Shown here: positions 44,867 through 53,602 of the stretch, piece after piece | Layout of the letters: every line of letters begins with the position of its first letter | Position numbering within the stretch: position 1 is the stretch's first letter | Source: Nonomuraea rhodomycinica | Lineage (GTDB): Bacteria > Actinomycetota > Actinomycetes > Streptosporangiales > Streptosporangiaceae | Length of the DNA: 64,000 bases | Assembly (NCBI RefSeq): GCF_013363995.1 | Contig: NZ_JABWGO010000001.1 | Location: forward strand, 496,001-560,000 | Reading direction: 5' to 3' | The notes under the pieces: model-generated | Databases searched by the model: none | Told to the model about the DNA's origin: nothing | Seen by the model: the letters and a program-made list of their open reading frames with translations, nothing else | Position numbers and translations under genes: made by a program

Positions 44867-46186
44867 TCAGCGCTCCAGGACCGTGACGCCGAGCGCCTGC
44901 GGCAGGTACCGCACCTCGCTGTACACCGAGCGCTTCTTCCCGCCGAGCTTGACCCACCCCTTGTGGATGCCGTACGCGGAGGTGCCGTTGAACCAGGGGC
45001 CGCCGCTGTCCCCGCCCTTGGTGACCATCTTGTCCATGGCGACCAGGTCGCATTCCCGGTCGACGCACAGGTTGATCCGGTAGATCTTGGCGCTGGACTT
45101 GTAGCCGCTCGTCCGGCCGTAGTTCGACAGGCGCACGCCCTGCACGGCCCAGCGCGTCTCGTCCACGTACCGGGTCTTGCCCTTGTTGTAGTAGAAGGTC
45201 TTCGCCGCCGTGTAGCTGCCGCGCGAATACCAGGCCACGTCGCCGTGGCCGCCGCTGTGACGGCCCTTGCGGGTGACGATGGTGTACTCGTTCGTGTCGT
45301 GGTTGTGGTAGCGCAGCTTCGAGTCGTCGCTGCAGTGCGACGCCGTGGAGATCCCGGTCGTGCTGCCCTTCTTGACGGTGAACCCTGTGGTGCAGACCGT
45401 TTCGGCGCCCGTCGTGTTCAGCAGGCCGCCGCCGCGGAGGTACGCCTGCGGCTGGGACTCCACCTGGTCGGCGACCTCGATGTCGACCTTGATGGCGGGG
45501 TTGGCGGTCGCCAGCCGGGCGGGCTGGAGCGCGGCGCGGAAGCGCTCCTTGGCCGCCGGGTCGGTGATCGGCTCCTTCGGCTGCGCCTCGATGGTGACGA
45601 CGCCGGTCTCGACGTCGTACTCGCCGGCGCTGGTGGCGACGCCGGGGCGGGCGAGGATCTCGTAGTGCGTGGTCCTGAGCGCCTGCCGCAGCTCCTCCTC
45701 GGAGTACGGCCGGCCGCCGAAGACCTTCACGGGGTGGCGCACGGTCTTGGCGAGATTCGTCACCGTCGCGGGCGCCTCGCCCTTGAAGGCGATGGAGGCG
45801 CTCGAACCGTCCTCGGCGATCACCGCTCCGGCGTAGGTGTCGGGGAAGGAGTCCCGCGCCTCGTTGGCGACCCTGACGAAGTCGTCCTGCCAGCCGTAGC
45901 GGGCGATGGCCTCCTCCAGGGTGATGCCCTCCTCGGTGGCGGCCTGCTGGAGGTCCTCCATCTCGGCGGCGTCGACGTCGCCGACGCCGGCCGTGTCCTC
46001 CGCCGTCTCCTCCGGGCCGCTCTCCTCGGGCACGTCCGTGGTGCCGTCCTGCGCGACGGCCGCGGGCTTCGGGGTGTCGCCGCGCCCGGCCGCCCCGGAC
46101 TGCGCGGTGGCGCCGTACGCGACGGAGGGGGCTACGGACATCGCGACGGTGGCCGCGACCGCGACCCCGAGTAACTTCCTGACCAC
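44867..46186 (-). CDS. secreted trypsin-like serine protease (S1, streptogrisin-like) with propeptide
   Basis: 439 residues from the GTG at 46186 (AAAGGA upstream). Signal peptide to about 26; a long acidic propeptide follows (about 27-245), with an alpha-lytic-protease-like prodomain character (EEAIARYGWQDDFVRVANEARDSFPDTYAGAVI, GVVTIE). Catalytic triad: His284 in STASHC, Asp316 in HGDVAW, Ser394 in KGGDSGGPW. Cysteine pairs at CTTGF/SHC and CVDRECD. It should be exported and self-activated. A direct repeat like a PHO box and a duplicated small hairpin lie in the leader region. Confidence 0.9.
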   Translation of the reverse strand: MVRKLLGVAVAATVAMSVAPSVAYGATAQSGAAGRGDTPKPAAVAQDGTTDVPEESGPEETAEDTAGVGDVDAAEMEDLQQAATEEGITLEEAIARYGWQDDFVRVANEARDSFPDTYAGAVIAEDGSSASIAFKGEAPATVTNLAKTVRHPVKVFGGRPYSEEELRQALRTTHYEILARPGVATSAGEYDVETGVVTIEAQPKEPITDPAAKERFRAALQPARLATANPAIKVDIEVADQVESQPQAYLRGGGLLNTTGAETVCTTGFTVKKGSTTGISTASHCSDDSKLRYHNHDTNEYTIVTRKGRHSGGHGDVAWYSRGSYTAAKTFYYNKGKTRYVDETRWAVQGVRLSNYGRTSGYKSSAKIYRINLCVDRECDLVAMDKMVTKGGDSGGPWFNGTSAYGIHKGWVKLGGKKRSVYSEVRYLPQALGVTVLER

Positions 46187-46205
46187 GTGCCGGTCCTTTC
46201 TCCAT

Positions 46206-46246
46206 GTCCCTCGTGCGGGACGAAGGCGTCCCTCGTGCGGGACGAA
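46206..46246 (-). repeat. duplicated 19-bp hairpin unit in the leader of the serine protease gene
   Basis: GTCCCTCGTGCGGGACGAA occurs at 46206-46224 and 46228-46246 (period 22). Each copy can fold as GTCCC/GGGAC with a 6-base loop. On the minus strand they are transcribed 20-60 bases before the start codon. Confidence 0.65.
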
Positions 46247-46271
46247 CGCGGCAAGATCATCGCAGGTGGCG

Positions 46272-46293
46272 GTTCACAAACGGTTCACCTCAC
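46272..46293. promoter_or_regulatory. 11-bp direct repeat resembling a PHO box
   Basis: GTTCACAAACG is followed directly by GTTCACCTCAC, an 11-base direct repeat matching the PhoP repeat unit of Streptomyces. It lies 86 bp upstream of the protease start, 10 bases from a GATGAT hexamer. It reads on the strand opposite to the protease gene, so either PhoP acts in the less usual orientation, for instance as repressor, or another response regulator uses it. Confidence 0.4.
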
Positions 46294-46428
46294 AGCGTCA
46301 GCGATAGTGACATATCGTCCTCTGTCGTGAGATCTACGTCCCGCCGTGAGGTCTGAGTGGAGGTACGCCTCCCCCGCAGCCGCCGTGCCGACCGCCACGC
46401 CGTGGAGTGCGGGCCGGAAGCCCGCTCG

Positions 46429-47319
46429 CTACCGGGCGGCCCGCTGGGGCGCCAGCGCTTCGGCCAGGCGCCGCCACTGCGGCATGGCCGTCCGCCCCGG
46501 CTCGACGCCGAGCACCTGGACGCCGACGTGGTCCGCCCCCGCGTCGAGGTGGTCGTGCAGCCTGCGGACGATCGTGTCGAGGTCGCCCCAGTACACCAGG
46601 TCGTCGACGAGCCGGTCGCTGCCCCGGCCGCCGTCGAGGTCGGCCTCGGTGTAGCCGAGCCGCAGGAACTTGGCCACGTTGTACGGGGACGTGAAGTACC
46701 CGTACAGGTGCTCGCGCGCGATCGCGCGTGCCCTGGCGGGGTCGGTCTCGAACAGGACCGCCTGCTCGACGCCGAGGAACGGCCGCTCCCCCAGCACCTC
46801 GCGGGCCTGCGCCGTGTGGCTCACCGTCACGTGGTACGTGTGAGCGCCGTGGGCCCGGTCGCGGGCGAGCTCCAGCATCTTCGGCCCGTACCCGGCCAGC
46901 AGCCGCCGCATCGGCGCCCGGGGCAGGGGGTTCGCGCTCGTGGTGGCGTCCATCTCGTCCAGGTAGTCGCTCATCTCCCGTAGCGGCCGGGCCGTGGGGG
47001 CGCCGCCGACACCGAGTCCGAGCACGTGCCGGTCGGGGTAGGCGTCGGCGAGGAGCAGCGCCGCGCCCCTGGTCCAGCGCGGCCCGCGCGAGCCGATCCG
47101 CGCGATGCCGTTGACGACCGTCATGCGCTCGGTGCTCGCCAGCAGGAACCCGGCGTGCGTCAGCGCCTCGCGCCCGTCGCGCTCCGGGATCCAGATCGCC
47201 GGCCAGCCGAGCTCCTCCAGCTCCTGGACGGACTCCCGCATCATGCTCGCCGGCTGGTCCTCGAAGTCGAACGTCCAGACCCCGAAGCGGCCCAGGTCCA
47301 TCCCGTCGATCGCGCCCAT
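46429..47319 (-). CDS. LLM class F420-dependent oxidoreductase
   Basis: 296 residues from the ATG at 47319 (AGGAGGAG upstream). Start GRFGVWTFDFEDQPASMMRESVQELEELGWPAIWIPE is typical of the luciferase-like TIM-barrel family, followed by TVVNGIARIGSRGP, HVLGLGVGGAPTARPL, LLAGYGPKMLELARDRAHGAHTYHVT, and a C-terminal YWGDLDTIVRRLHDHLDAGADHVGVQVL. The group is that of actinobacterial F420-dependent oxidoreductases of unknown substrate. Single gene; the divergent region upstream carries a strong inverted repeat. Confidence 0.88.
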   Translation of the reverse strand: MGAIDGMDLGRFGVWTFDFEDQPASMMRESVQELEELGWPAIWIPERDGREALTHAGFLLASTERMTVVNGIARIGSRGPRWTRGAALLLADAYPDRHVLGLGVGGAPTARPLREMSDYLDEMDATTSANPLPRAPMRRLLAGYGPKMLELARDRAHGAHTYHVTVSHTAQAREVLGERPFLGVEQAVLFETDPARARAIAREHLYGYFTSPYNVAKFLRLGYTEADLDGGRGSDRLVDDLVYWGDLDTIVRRLHDHLDAGADHVGVQVLGVEPGRTAMPQWRRLAEALAPQRAAR

Positions 47320-47370
47320 GTCTCCTCCTGCCGAACGGCGACGACGTGGAGCCGGCCTTCGCGGCATCCA

Positions 47371-47400
47371 CATATCGAAGTATCGCAGAAATTCGATATG
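47371..47400. promoter_or_regulatory. inverted repeat CATATCGAA-N12-TTCGATATG
   Basis: Perfect 9-bp arms at 47371-47379 and 47392-47400 in a locally AT-rich stretch, 52 bp upstream of the LLM oxidoreductase start. A GATACT hexamer on the minus strand lies between the arms, so a bound repressor would cover the promoter. Confidence 0.6.
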
Positions 47401-47464
47401 AACAGTCACATCGCCTCGCGCCCCGGTGTCGCAATCACGACATGGCAGACAAACGGCACCTGAG

Positions 47465-47526
47465 ACACCTGGTGTGCCGATCACCCCATCACCCACTCTC
47501 GTGTCCACTGGTTACCGCTACGAGAG
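47465..47526 (+). promoter_or_regulatory. palindrome and ribosome-site hairpin upstream of the subtilase gene
   Basis: ACACCTGGTGT (47465-47475) is a perfect dyad around a single base. Further on CTCTCGT (47496-47502) pairs with ACGAGAG (47520-47526); the right arm overlaps the GAGAGG ribosome site of the subtilase gene, so the hairpin may limit translation. Confidence 0.4.
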
Positions 47527-47538
47527 GTTTGGCCCCCC

Positions 47539-50500
47539 ATGCACTGGTCCGTCCATGTGACGGTGGCAGGAGTCACCACCGCCGCCCTGCTGAGCTCCCC
47601 GTTACCCGCGGCCGCCGCCGAGCCCGCCGGCGAGCCCGCCGACGGGAGCGTCCACCGGGTCACGCTGATCACCGGCGACGTGGTGACCGTCAGGCAGGCC
47701 GGACCGGGAAGGCACGCGGTCGAGGTGAAGCCGGGGCCGGGCCGTGAGCGGATGGCGTTCACCACCACCGAGGAGAACGGCGAGCTGCGGGTGCTGCCCA
47801 GCGACATCGTCCCCTTCCTGGCGGCCAGGCGGCTGGACCCCGGCCTGTTCTCGGTCACCCGGCTGATCGCCCAGGGGTACGACGACGCGCGGACGGACAA
47901 GCTGCCGCTGCTGTTCCTCTACGACGGCGCCGCGCCGAAGAGCGCGACCGGGCCCGAGCTGGAGAGCGTCAACGGCCGGGTCGTCGCCGCCGACAAGCGC
48001 ACGATCGGCCGGCTGTGGAAGTCGCTCGACGAGCCGCGGGCCACGCTGGCGCAGGGCGTGACGAAGATCTGGCTGGACGCCAAGGTCAAGGCCACGCTCG
48101 ACCACAGCGTGCCGCAGGTGGGCGCGCCGGAGGCGTGGCAGGCCGGGTTCGACGGCAAGGGCGTCAAGGTCGCCGTGCTGGACACCGGCGTCGACGCCAC
48201 CCACCCCGACCTGGCCGGACGCGTCAAGCAGACCAAGGTGTTCACCGGCGAGCCGAGCGTGCGGGACGGCAACGGGCACGGCACGCACGTGGCCGCCACC
48301 ATCGCCGGCGGCGACGGCAGGAAGGGCGTCGCGCCCGGTGCCGAGCTGATGGTCGGCAAGGTGCTCGGCGACGACGGCTCGGGCACCCTGTCCGGCGTCA
48401 TCGAGGGCATGGAGTGGGCCGCCGCAGAAGGCGCGTCGGTGATCAACATGAGCCTCGGCGGCGGCGCCAGCGACGGCACCGACCCGCTCAGCGTCGCCGT
48501 CGACACCCTCACCGAGCGCACCGGCGCCCTGTTCGTGGTCGCGGCGGGCAACGACGGCTCGGCCTACTCCATCGGCACTCCGGGCGCGGCGACGTCGGCG
48601 CTGACCGTCGGCGCGGTCGACGGCAAGGACGCGCTCGCGGAGTTCTCCAGCCGGGGCCCGCGCCTGGACGACGCGCCCAAGCCCGACCTCACCGCCCCCG
48701 GCGTGGCCATCGTCGCGGCCCGCGCGGCGGGCACCGCCATGGGCGAGCCGGTCGACGAGCGTTACACGGCCGCCTCCGGCACCTCGATGGCCACGCCGCA
48801 CGTGGCGGGGGCCGCCGCGATCGTCAAGCAGCGCCACCCCGGCTGGACGGCGAAGCAGATCAAGGACGCGCTGATCGGCTCGGCCAAGCCCGTCCCGGGC
48901 CAGCGGATCGACGACGCCGGCGCCGGCCGCCTGGACGTGGCCCGCGCGGTGCGCCAGGGCGTGACCGCCACCGGCGTGGTCGACCTCGGCAAGCACCAGC
49001 AGGACGAGGGCGCGGCCACGGCCGAGGGCACCATCACCTACACCAACGGCACGGCCACCCCCGTCACGCTGGAGCTGGCCGCCGGCCTCGACAAGGCCGA
49101 GCTGAGCGCCCGGACCGTGACGGTCCCGGCGGGCGGCACCGCCGACGTCAAGGTCACGGTGGACCTGGCCGGGCTCTCCTTCGGCCGGTACGGCGGGCTC
49201 GTCACCGCCACGGCGGGGGCGGAGCAGGTGCACACCACGCTGGCGCTGACCTGGAAGGGACCGCAGCACACGGTCCGCTTCACCGCCCTCGACGCCGCGG
49301 GCAAGCCGACCAGCGCCGACACGCTGTCGATGTTCGGCGCGTCGCAGCAGGACGACCTCTTCACCTGGCTGCCCCAGGAAGGGCTGACCGTGGAGGTGTC
49401 CGAGGGCACCTACATGACGCAGTCGCTCAACCTGGGCGGCGGCTGGGGCCGGACGCACCCGCGTGACGGCATGGTCGTCATCCCCGAGCTCAAGGTCGAC
49501 CGCGACCTGGACGTGGTGCTCGACTTCCGCAGGACCACCCCGGTGACCATCAGGACCAGGGAGCCCGCCGAACAGGTGGGCATCTACACCTACTTCACCC
49601 ATCGCGCGTTCGGCTCGCGCAAGATCTCCCAGGGCGTCATGAACTTCGACGTCATCGAGGGGCTCAACGTCTCACCGACCCAGCCGGTGCGGGACGGCTC
49701 GTTCGAGTTCGCGTCGCGCTGGCAGCTCGTCGCGCCGAAGCTCACCGCCCGCGTGCCCGGTGCGGGGCAGCCGTACCCGATGGGGTTCCTGGGCGGGTCG
49801 CCGGGCGTGGAGGGGCGGCACCTGTGGCGGCTCGCCGACGGGGCGGCCGGGTCCAGGGGCAAGGCCGCGGTCATCCGCAGCGAGGACATCGACTGGGCCG
49901 ACCCGTCCGCGGCCGCGATCAAGGCGGGAGCGGTCGCCGTGATCCTGGTGCTGTCCCCCGACGACGCGTTCGGGCACGACTGGAAGCCGGTCGGCGCCGA
50001 CCTGCCCATCCCGGCGCTGGTGGTCGCGAACGACGACGGTCAGCGCCTGCTGGAGCGGATGACGAAGGGCGACGCCAAGCTGGAGGTCACCGGGCTGATG
50101 AACTCGCCCTACCTCTACGACGTCATGCAGGTCTCCGACGGCCGCGTGCCGGACAGCATCGTGCATGAGGTGAACGACAGCAACACCGCACGCGTTGACA
50201 CGACATATACCGACAACGGGGGGTTCGCCTGGGCCAAGGAGCAGCGCTTCGGCTGGCGCCCCTGGCAGTCGTACGCGCTCGGCCAGCAGATGGAGACCCA
50301 GCGGATCGTGAAGACCCCGCTGCGCCGCGCCGAGTACGTCAGCGCCGACGGCTCCTTCTGGCAGCACCTCGTCAACCACCAGTACGTCTGGGACGAGATG
50401 GGCCGGCTGCTCGACGGCATGACCGAGCAGCCGCGCACCTACCGGCCCGGCACGCGGACCGGCGAGAGCTGGCACGCCCCGGTGGTCCGCCCGGCGATCC

Positions 50501-51081
50501 CCGCCTGGCTCAAGCCCTCCACCCGCGAGGGCGACACGATGGAGATCCGGATTCCCGAGTTCGTGGACTCCTCCGGTCACGTCTCCCGCGCGGGCGTGGA
50601 CAACGACACCGCGTCGGCCCGGTTGTTCCGCGACGGCACGCTGGTGGCCGAGCGCGACGCCGCCTGGGGCGCGTTCCCCGCCTCGCCGCAGGAGGCCGCC
50701 TACCGGCTGGAGCTGTCCACCAGGCGCACCTCGGAGGAGTGGACCACGGCGACCGCGACCGAGACGGCCTGGACGTTCCGCTCCAAGCCGGGCGATCAGG
50801 TGCTGCCGCTGCTGCAGGTCGACTATGACGTACGCCCGGAGCGCCCCGGCCTGGTGGGCTTCGCCGTACGGCACCAGGAGGGTGTGAGCGGGGCGCGCGC
50901 GAAGGACCTGAAGCTGGAGCTGTCGTACGACGACGGCGCGACGTGGGGCAGGCAGCCGGTGGTCGCGCTCGGCGGCGGACGCTACAGCGCGCTCGTCCTG
51001 CGCCCGCACCCGTCGCTGCGGGTCACCGCCACCGACTCGGCCGGCAACACGGTCCGGCAGACGGTGATCAGGGCCTTCTGA
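47539..51081 (+). CDS. secreted subtilisin-like serine protease (S8) with PA-like insert
   Basis: 1180 residues. Signal peptide to about 27, then a propeptide region (about 35-190). The S8 domain carries Asp215 (VAVLDTGVD), His247 (GNGHGTHVA), oxyanion Asn338 (AAGNDG) and Ser416 (SGTSMATPHVAG). A beta-sandwich region follows (about 470-680). A protease-associated-like segment lies at about 790-860 (AAAIKAGAVAVILV, IPALVVANDDG), and further beta-rich domains run to the C-terminus. The size is typical of large Streptomyces-type subtilases. Its stop is only 4 bases from the stop of the convergent LuxR-type regulator gene. Confidence 0.92.
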   Translation: MHWSVHVTVAGVTTAALLSSPLPAAAAEPAGEPADGSVHRVTLITGDVVTVRQAGPGRHAVEVKPGPGRERMAFTTTEENGELRVLPSDIVPFLAARRLDPGLFSVTRLIAQGYDDARTDKLPLLFLYDGAAPKSATGPELESVNGRVVAADKRTIGRLWKSLDEPRATLAQGVTKIWLDAKVKATLDHSVPQVGAPEAWQAGFDGKGVKVAVLDTGVDATHPDLAGRVKQTKVFTGEPSVRDGNGHGTHVAATIAGGDGRKGVAPGAELMVGKVLGDDGSGTLSGVIEGMEWAAAEGASVINMSLGGGASDGTDPLSVAVDTLTERTGALFVVAAGNDGSAYSIGTPGAATSALTVGAVDGKDALAEFSSRGPRLDDAPKPDLTAPGVAIVAARAAGTAMGEPVDERYTAASGTSMATPHVAGAAAIVKQRHPGWTAKQIKDALIGSAKPVPGQRIDDAGAGRLDVARAVRQGVTATGVVDLGKHQQDEGAATAEGTITYTNGTATPVTLELAAGLDKAELSARTVTVPAGGTADVKVTVDLAGLSFGRYGGLVTATAGAEQVHTTLALTWKGPQHTVRFTALDAAGKPTSADTLSMFGASQQDDLFTWLPQEGLTVEVSEGTYMTQSLNLGGGWGRTHPRDGMVVIPELKVDRDLDVVLDFRRTTPVTIRTREPAEQVGIYTYFTHRAFGSRKISQGVMNFDVIEGLNVSPTQPVRDGSFEFASRWQLVAPKLTARVPGAGQPYPMGFLGGSPGVEGRHLWRLADGAAGSRGKAAVIRSEDIDWADPSAAAIKAGAVAVILVLSPDDAFGHDWKPVGADLPIPALVVANDDGQRLLERMTKGDAKLEVTGLMNSPYLYDVMQVSDGRVPDSIVHEVNDSNTARVDTTYTDNGGFAWAKEQRFGWRPWQSYALGQQMETQRIVKTPLRRAEYVSADGSFWQHLVNHQYVWDEMGRLLDGMTEQPRTYRPGTRTGESWHAPVVRPAIPAWLKPSTREGDTMEIRIPEFVDSSGHVSRAGVDNDTASARLFRDGTLVAERDAAWGAFPASPQEAAYRLELSTRRTSEEWTTATATETAWTFRSKPGDQVLPLLQVDYDVRPERPGLVGFAVRHQEGVSGARAKDLKLELSYDDGATWGRQPVVALGGGRYSALVLRPHPSLRVTATDSAGNTVRQTVIRAF

Positions 51082-51085
51082 TCGG

Positions 51086-52048
51086 TCAGAGCCAGTTCTC
51101 GCGGGCGGCGTGCCAGGCCAGTTGCATCCGGGTCTGCGCACCCGCCCGCTCCATCAGGTAGGCGATCCGGCGCTGCACCGTACGCTGCGAGATCTTCAGC
51201 TGGGTGGCGATCGACTTGTCCGGAACGCCCGCGACCAGCAGCGACAGCAGGTAGAGGTGGTCGGTGTCGAGCGGACTGCCCGGGCTGGTGAGGCTGACCG
51301 GCGTGGCCCGCTCCCACAGGCTCTCGAACAGGGCCTTGAGGGCGTCGAGCAGGCTGCTGGGCCTGATCAGCGCGGCGGTGAGCTGGGTCAGGCCGTCGGT
51401 GTGCTGGATGAGCGGGAGCACCCCGAGCTCGCCGTCCGCGATGAGCATCCGCACCGGCAGGGCGGGCAGCGCGCGAGCCTGCTCCCCCAGCGTGATGCCC
51501 TCGGCGAGGTTGACCAGCATGCCGGGTTCCTCCAGCAACGCCCCTTCATAGATGACGCGGAAGCCGACGCCGCGCCGCAGCGCCGCGAGCTCCTCGGTGT
51601 TCTCCTGCGAGCTCATCGCCACGTGCCCGGCCCGGCACAGGCTGAGCACCTCGTGCCGGGCGCCGTCCTGCAGCAGCCGGAGCTGCTCGCGCAGCGCCGT
51701 GCGGCTGGTGATCACCTCGATGAGCTGCGCCGCCTCGCGGCGCCGCGCGTGCGCGAGGTACTCCCCCGTGAGCTGCTCCATGGCATGCCGTGCCCGGTCG
51801 ACCTCGGCCTGCCGCCGGTGCAGCCGGGGCGCGAGCGCGACGTCGGGCGCGACCGCCGTGAACCGGCCGGGATCTCCCGGCACGGCGCGCGCCAGTCCTT
51901 TTGCCAGCAGCGAGCCGAGCGTCTGCCGCGCGACCTCGGCCGCCACGCCCAGCTCCTCGGCCAGGGCGTCGGGCTCGGCCTCGGTGGTCCTGACCAGCAG
52001 CCGGTAGGCGGCTTCCTCCTCCGCGCCCAGCCCCGCCGCGCTCAGCAC
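51086..52048 (-). CDS. LuxR-type regulator with TrmB-like N-terminal domain
   Basis: 320 residues from the GTG at 52048. An N-terminal winged helix (EEEAAYRLLVRTTEAEPDALAEELGVAAEVARQTLGSLLAKGL) is followed by a helical linker and a PLD-like sensor region of the TrmB type (about 130-240). The C-terminal LuxR helix-turn-helix reads LLVAGVPDKSIATQLKISQRTVQRRIAYLMERAG. This actinobacterial family is often found next to S8 proteases, as here, where the two genes converge with 4 bp between. Regulation of the protease is plausible but not shown. Confidence 0.87.
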   Translation of the reverse strand: MLSAAGLGAEEEAAYRLLVRTTEAEPDALAEELGVAAEVARQTLGSLLAKGLARAVPGDPGRFTAVAPDVALAPRLHRRQAEVDRARHAMEQLTGEYLAHARRREAAQLIEVITSRTALREQLRLLQDGARHEVLSLCRAGHVAMSSQENTEELAALRRGVGFRVIYEGALLEEPGMLVNLAEGITLGEQARALPALPVRMLIADGELGVLPLIQHTDGLTQLTAALIRPSSLLDALKALFESLWERATPVSLTSPGSPLDTDHLYLLSLLVAGVPDKSIATQLKISQRTVQRRIAYLMERAGAQTRMQLAWHAARENWL

Positions 52049-52158
52049 GTGCCGCTCACGACCCGATCCCGATTCACCCGGCCATTGTAGGGAGGAGCCG
52101 CCGGGTGATGGCCGGGCCGGTGCCGGCGGATGCGCCGGCCACGGCGGCGACGTGGCCG

Positions 52159-52695
52159 TCAGGGCGCGTCGCCCCGGTCGAGGGAGTCGATGGTGGCGCG
52201 CAGCCACGCCAGCTCCGCCCGGCTGGTGGCCCGGGCGATGCTCAGCAGCCCCTGCCGGAACGGGTCGCCGAACTCCTCGGCCCGCATCGGCCGGTCGCCG
52301 TCGTAGAAGAAGCTCGCCGGCTGCTCCAGGAAGGCCAGCCGCCGGCGCAGCACCTCGGCCTGGGCGGCGGGGTCGTCCAGGTGGCGCAGGAAGGCGAGCA
52401 GCGTGAACCAGCGGTTCTCGTCGCTGAGGTCGAGCGGATCGGGGTGCCGCAGCCGCCGCTCCAGCTCGCGCTCGCCCGCCTCGGTCAGGTAGAGGACGCG
52501 GCGCGGCGCCGCGGCGGCGCCGGGCTCGTCCTTGCGGGTGAGCCACCCGGCGCCGGCCATCCGCTTGATCGCCGGGTAGAGCGTGCCGTCCGCCACCGGG
52601 CGGACGTGGCCGGTCAGCGCGGCCACCTTCGTGCGCAGGTCGTAACCGTGCGACGGCCCGTCCTTGAGGAACCCGAGTATCGCCAACTCCAGCAT
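52159..52695 (-). CDS. PadR family transcriptional regulator
   Basis: 178 residues from the ATG at 52695. The N-terminal winged helix has the PadR pattern LELAILGFLKDGPSHGYDLRTKVAALTGHVRPVADGTLYPAIKRMAGAGWLTRKDE, followed by RRVLYLTEAGERELERRL and a helical dimerisation domain (about 90-178). Divergent from an alpha/beta hydrolase gene with a 34-bp dyad between the two starts, which should be its operator. Confidence 0.92.
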   Translation of the reverse strand: MLELAILGFLKDGPSHGYDLRTKVAALTGHVRPVADGTLYPAIKRMAGAGWLTRKDEPGAAAAPRRVLYLTEAGERELERRLRHPDPLDLSDENRWFTLLAFLRHLDDPAAQAEVLRRRLAFLEQPASFFYDGDRPMRAEEFGDPFRQGLLSIARATSRAELAWLRATIDSLDRGDAP

Positions 52696-52706
52696 GTGCT
52701 CTACTC

Positions 52707-52740
52707 TACATCGACACCGAGATATCTCGGTTCCGATGTA
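52707..52740. promoter_or_regulatory. 34-bp PadR operator dyad
   Basis: The centre ACCGAGATATCTCGGT (52716-52731) is a perfect 16-bp palindrome. Outer arms TACATCG (52707-52713) and CGATGTA (52734-52740) are also perfect complements, leaving only two mismatched base pairs in 34 bp. It ends 11 bp from the padR start and 27 bp from the hydrolase start, and could control both. Confidence 0.75.
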
Positions 52741-52766
52741 TGAACGCGAGCAGCAGGAGGTCACCC

Positions 52767-53528
52767 ATGCGGGACGCGATCGTCCATCCGAGCGGCGCCC
52801 GGATGCGCTGGGTCGAGCTGCCGGGCGCGAGCCCGGCCGTCGTGTACGTCCACGGGCTGGGAGCGGCCTCGGCCCCCTACTACGCGGCGGCGGCCGCCCA
52901 TCCGCTGCTGAGGGGCCGCCGCTCCCTGCTCGTGGACCTGCTCGGCTTCGGCGTCAGCGACCGGCCCGCCGACTTCGCGTACACACTGGAGGCCCACGCC
53001 GACACGCTGGCCGCGGTGCTGCGCGAGGCGGGAGCGGAGGGGGCGTCCCTGGTCGCCCACAGCATGGGCGGCGCGGTGGCCATCGCGCTGGCCGCCCGCC
53101 ATCCCGGGCTGGCCGGCCGGCTGGTCCTCGTCGACGCCAACCTCGACCCGTACCCTCCCGCGCTCGTCAAGCCGGGCGGCAGCGGCATCGCGAGCTACAC
53201 GGAGGACGACTTCGTCCGCCACGGCTGGCAGGAGGTCCGCGAGCGGGTGGGGCCGCACTGGTGGGCGACCATGCGGCTGGCCGACCGCCGCGGGCTGCAC
53301 CGCACGGCGACGAGCCTGGCGAAGGGCACGGACCCGGCCATGCGCGAGCTGCTCGTGTCCCTGCCGATCCCGCGCGCCTACCTGTACCCGCAGGGCGCGG
53401 CCCCGGCGGCGGCCGGCGACCTCGCCGCCGCGGGCGTGCGGCTCGTGGAGGTCGCGGACGCGGGCCACAACATCATGCTCGACAACCCTGAGGGCTTCGC
53501 CCGCGCGGTCGCCGCGCTGCTGCCCTGA
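52767..53528 (+). CDS. alpha/beta hydrolase
   Basis: 253 residues from the ATG at 52767 (AGGAGG 6 bases upstream). The oxyanion loop VYVHGLGAAS, LLVDLLGFGVSD, nucleophile elbow LVAHSMGGAVA (Ser at about 109) and C-terminal DAGHNIMLDNPEGFA give a complete hydrolase triad. Substrate unknown; comparable enzymes include esterases and epoxide hydrolase-like proteins. Probably controlled by the divergent PadR regulator. Confidence 0.88.
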   Translation: MRDAIVHPSGARMRWVELPGASPAVVYVHGLGAASAPYYAAAAAHPLLRGRRSLLVDLLGFGVSDRPADFAYTLEAHADTLAAVLREAGAEGASLVAHSMGGAVAIALAARHPGLAGRLVLVDANLDPYPPALVKPGGSGIASYTEDDFVRHGWQEVRERVGPHWWATMRLADRRGLHRTATSLAKGTDPAMRELLVSLPIPRAYLYPQGAAPAAAGDLAAAGVRLVEVADAGHNIMLDNPEGFARAVAALLP

Positions 53529-53565
53529 CCCCGCCGGCCCCGGCCTCGCGCGTTCAGCGGCGGGA

Positions 53566-53602
53566 CGGAATCAGGGGCGGAATCAGGGACGGGGTCAGGG
53601 AC
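53566..53602. repeat. 12-bp tandem repeat copying the TetR stop codon
   Basis: On the minus strand TGA occurs at 53597 (true stop), then in the same context at 53585 and 53573, spacing 12, in units like GGAATCAGGGGC on the plus strand. Confidence 0.75.

Noticed and set aside
40232..46174. An uninterrupted plus-strand open frame of nearly 2000 codons opposite two secreted-protein genes
   Set aside because: It is antisense to two well-supported genes with signal peptides and catalytic motifs; the product is low-complexity Arg/Gly/Pro/His-rich, as expected from mirrored high-GC codon use.
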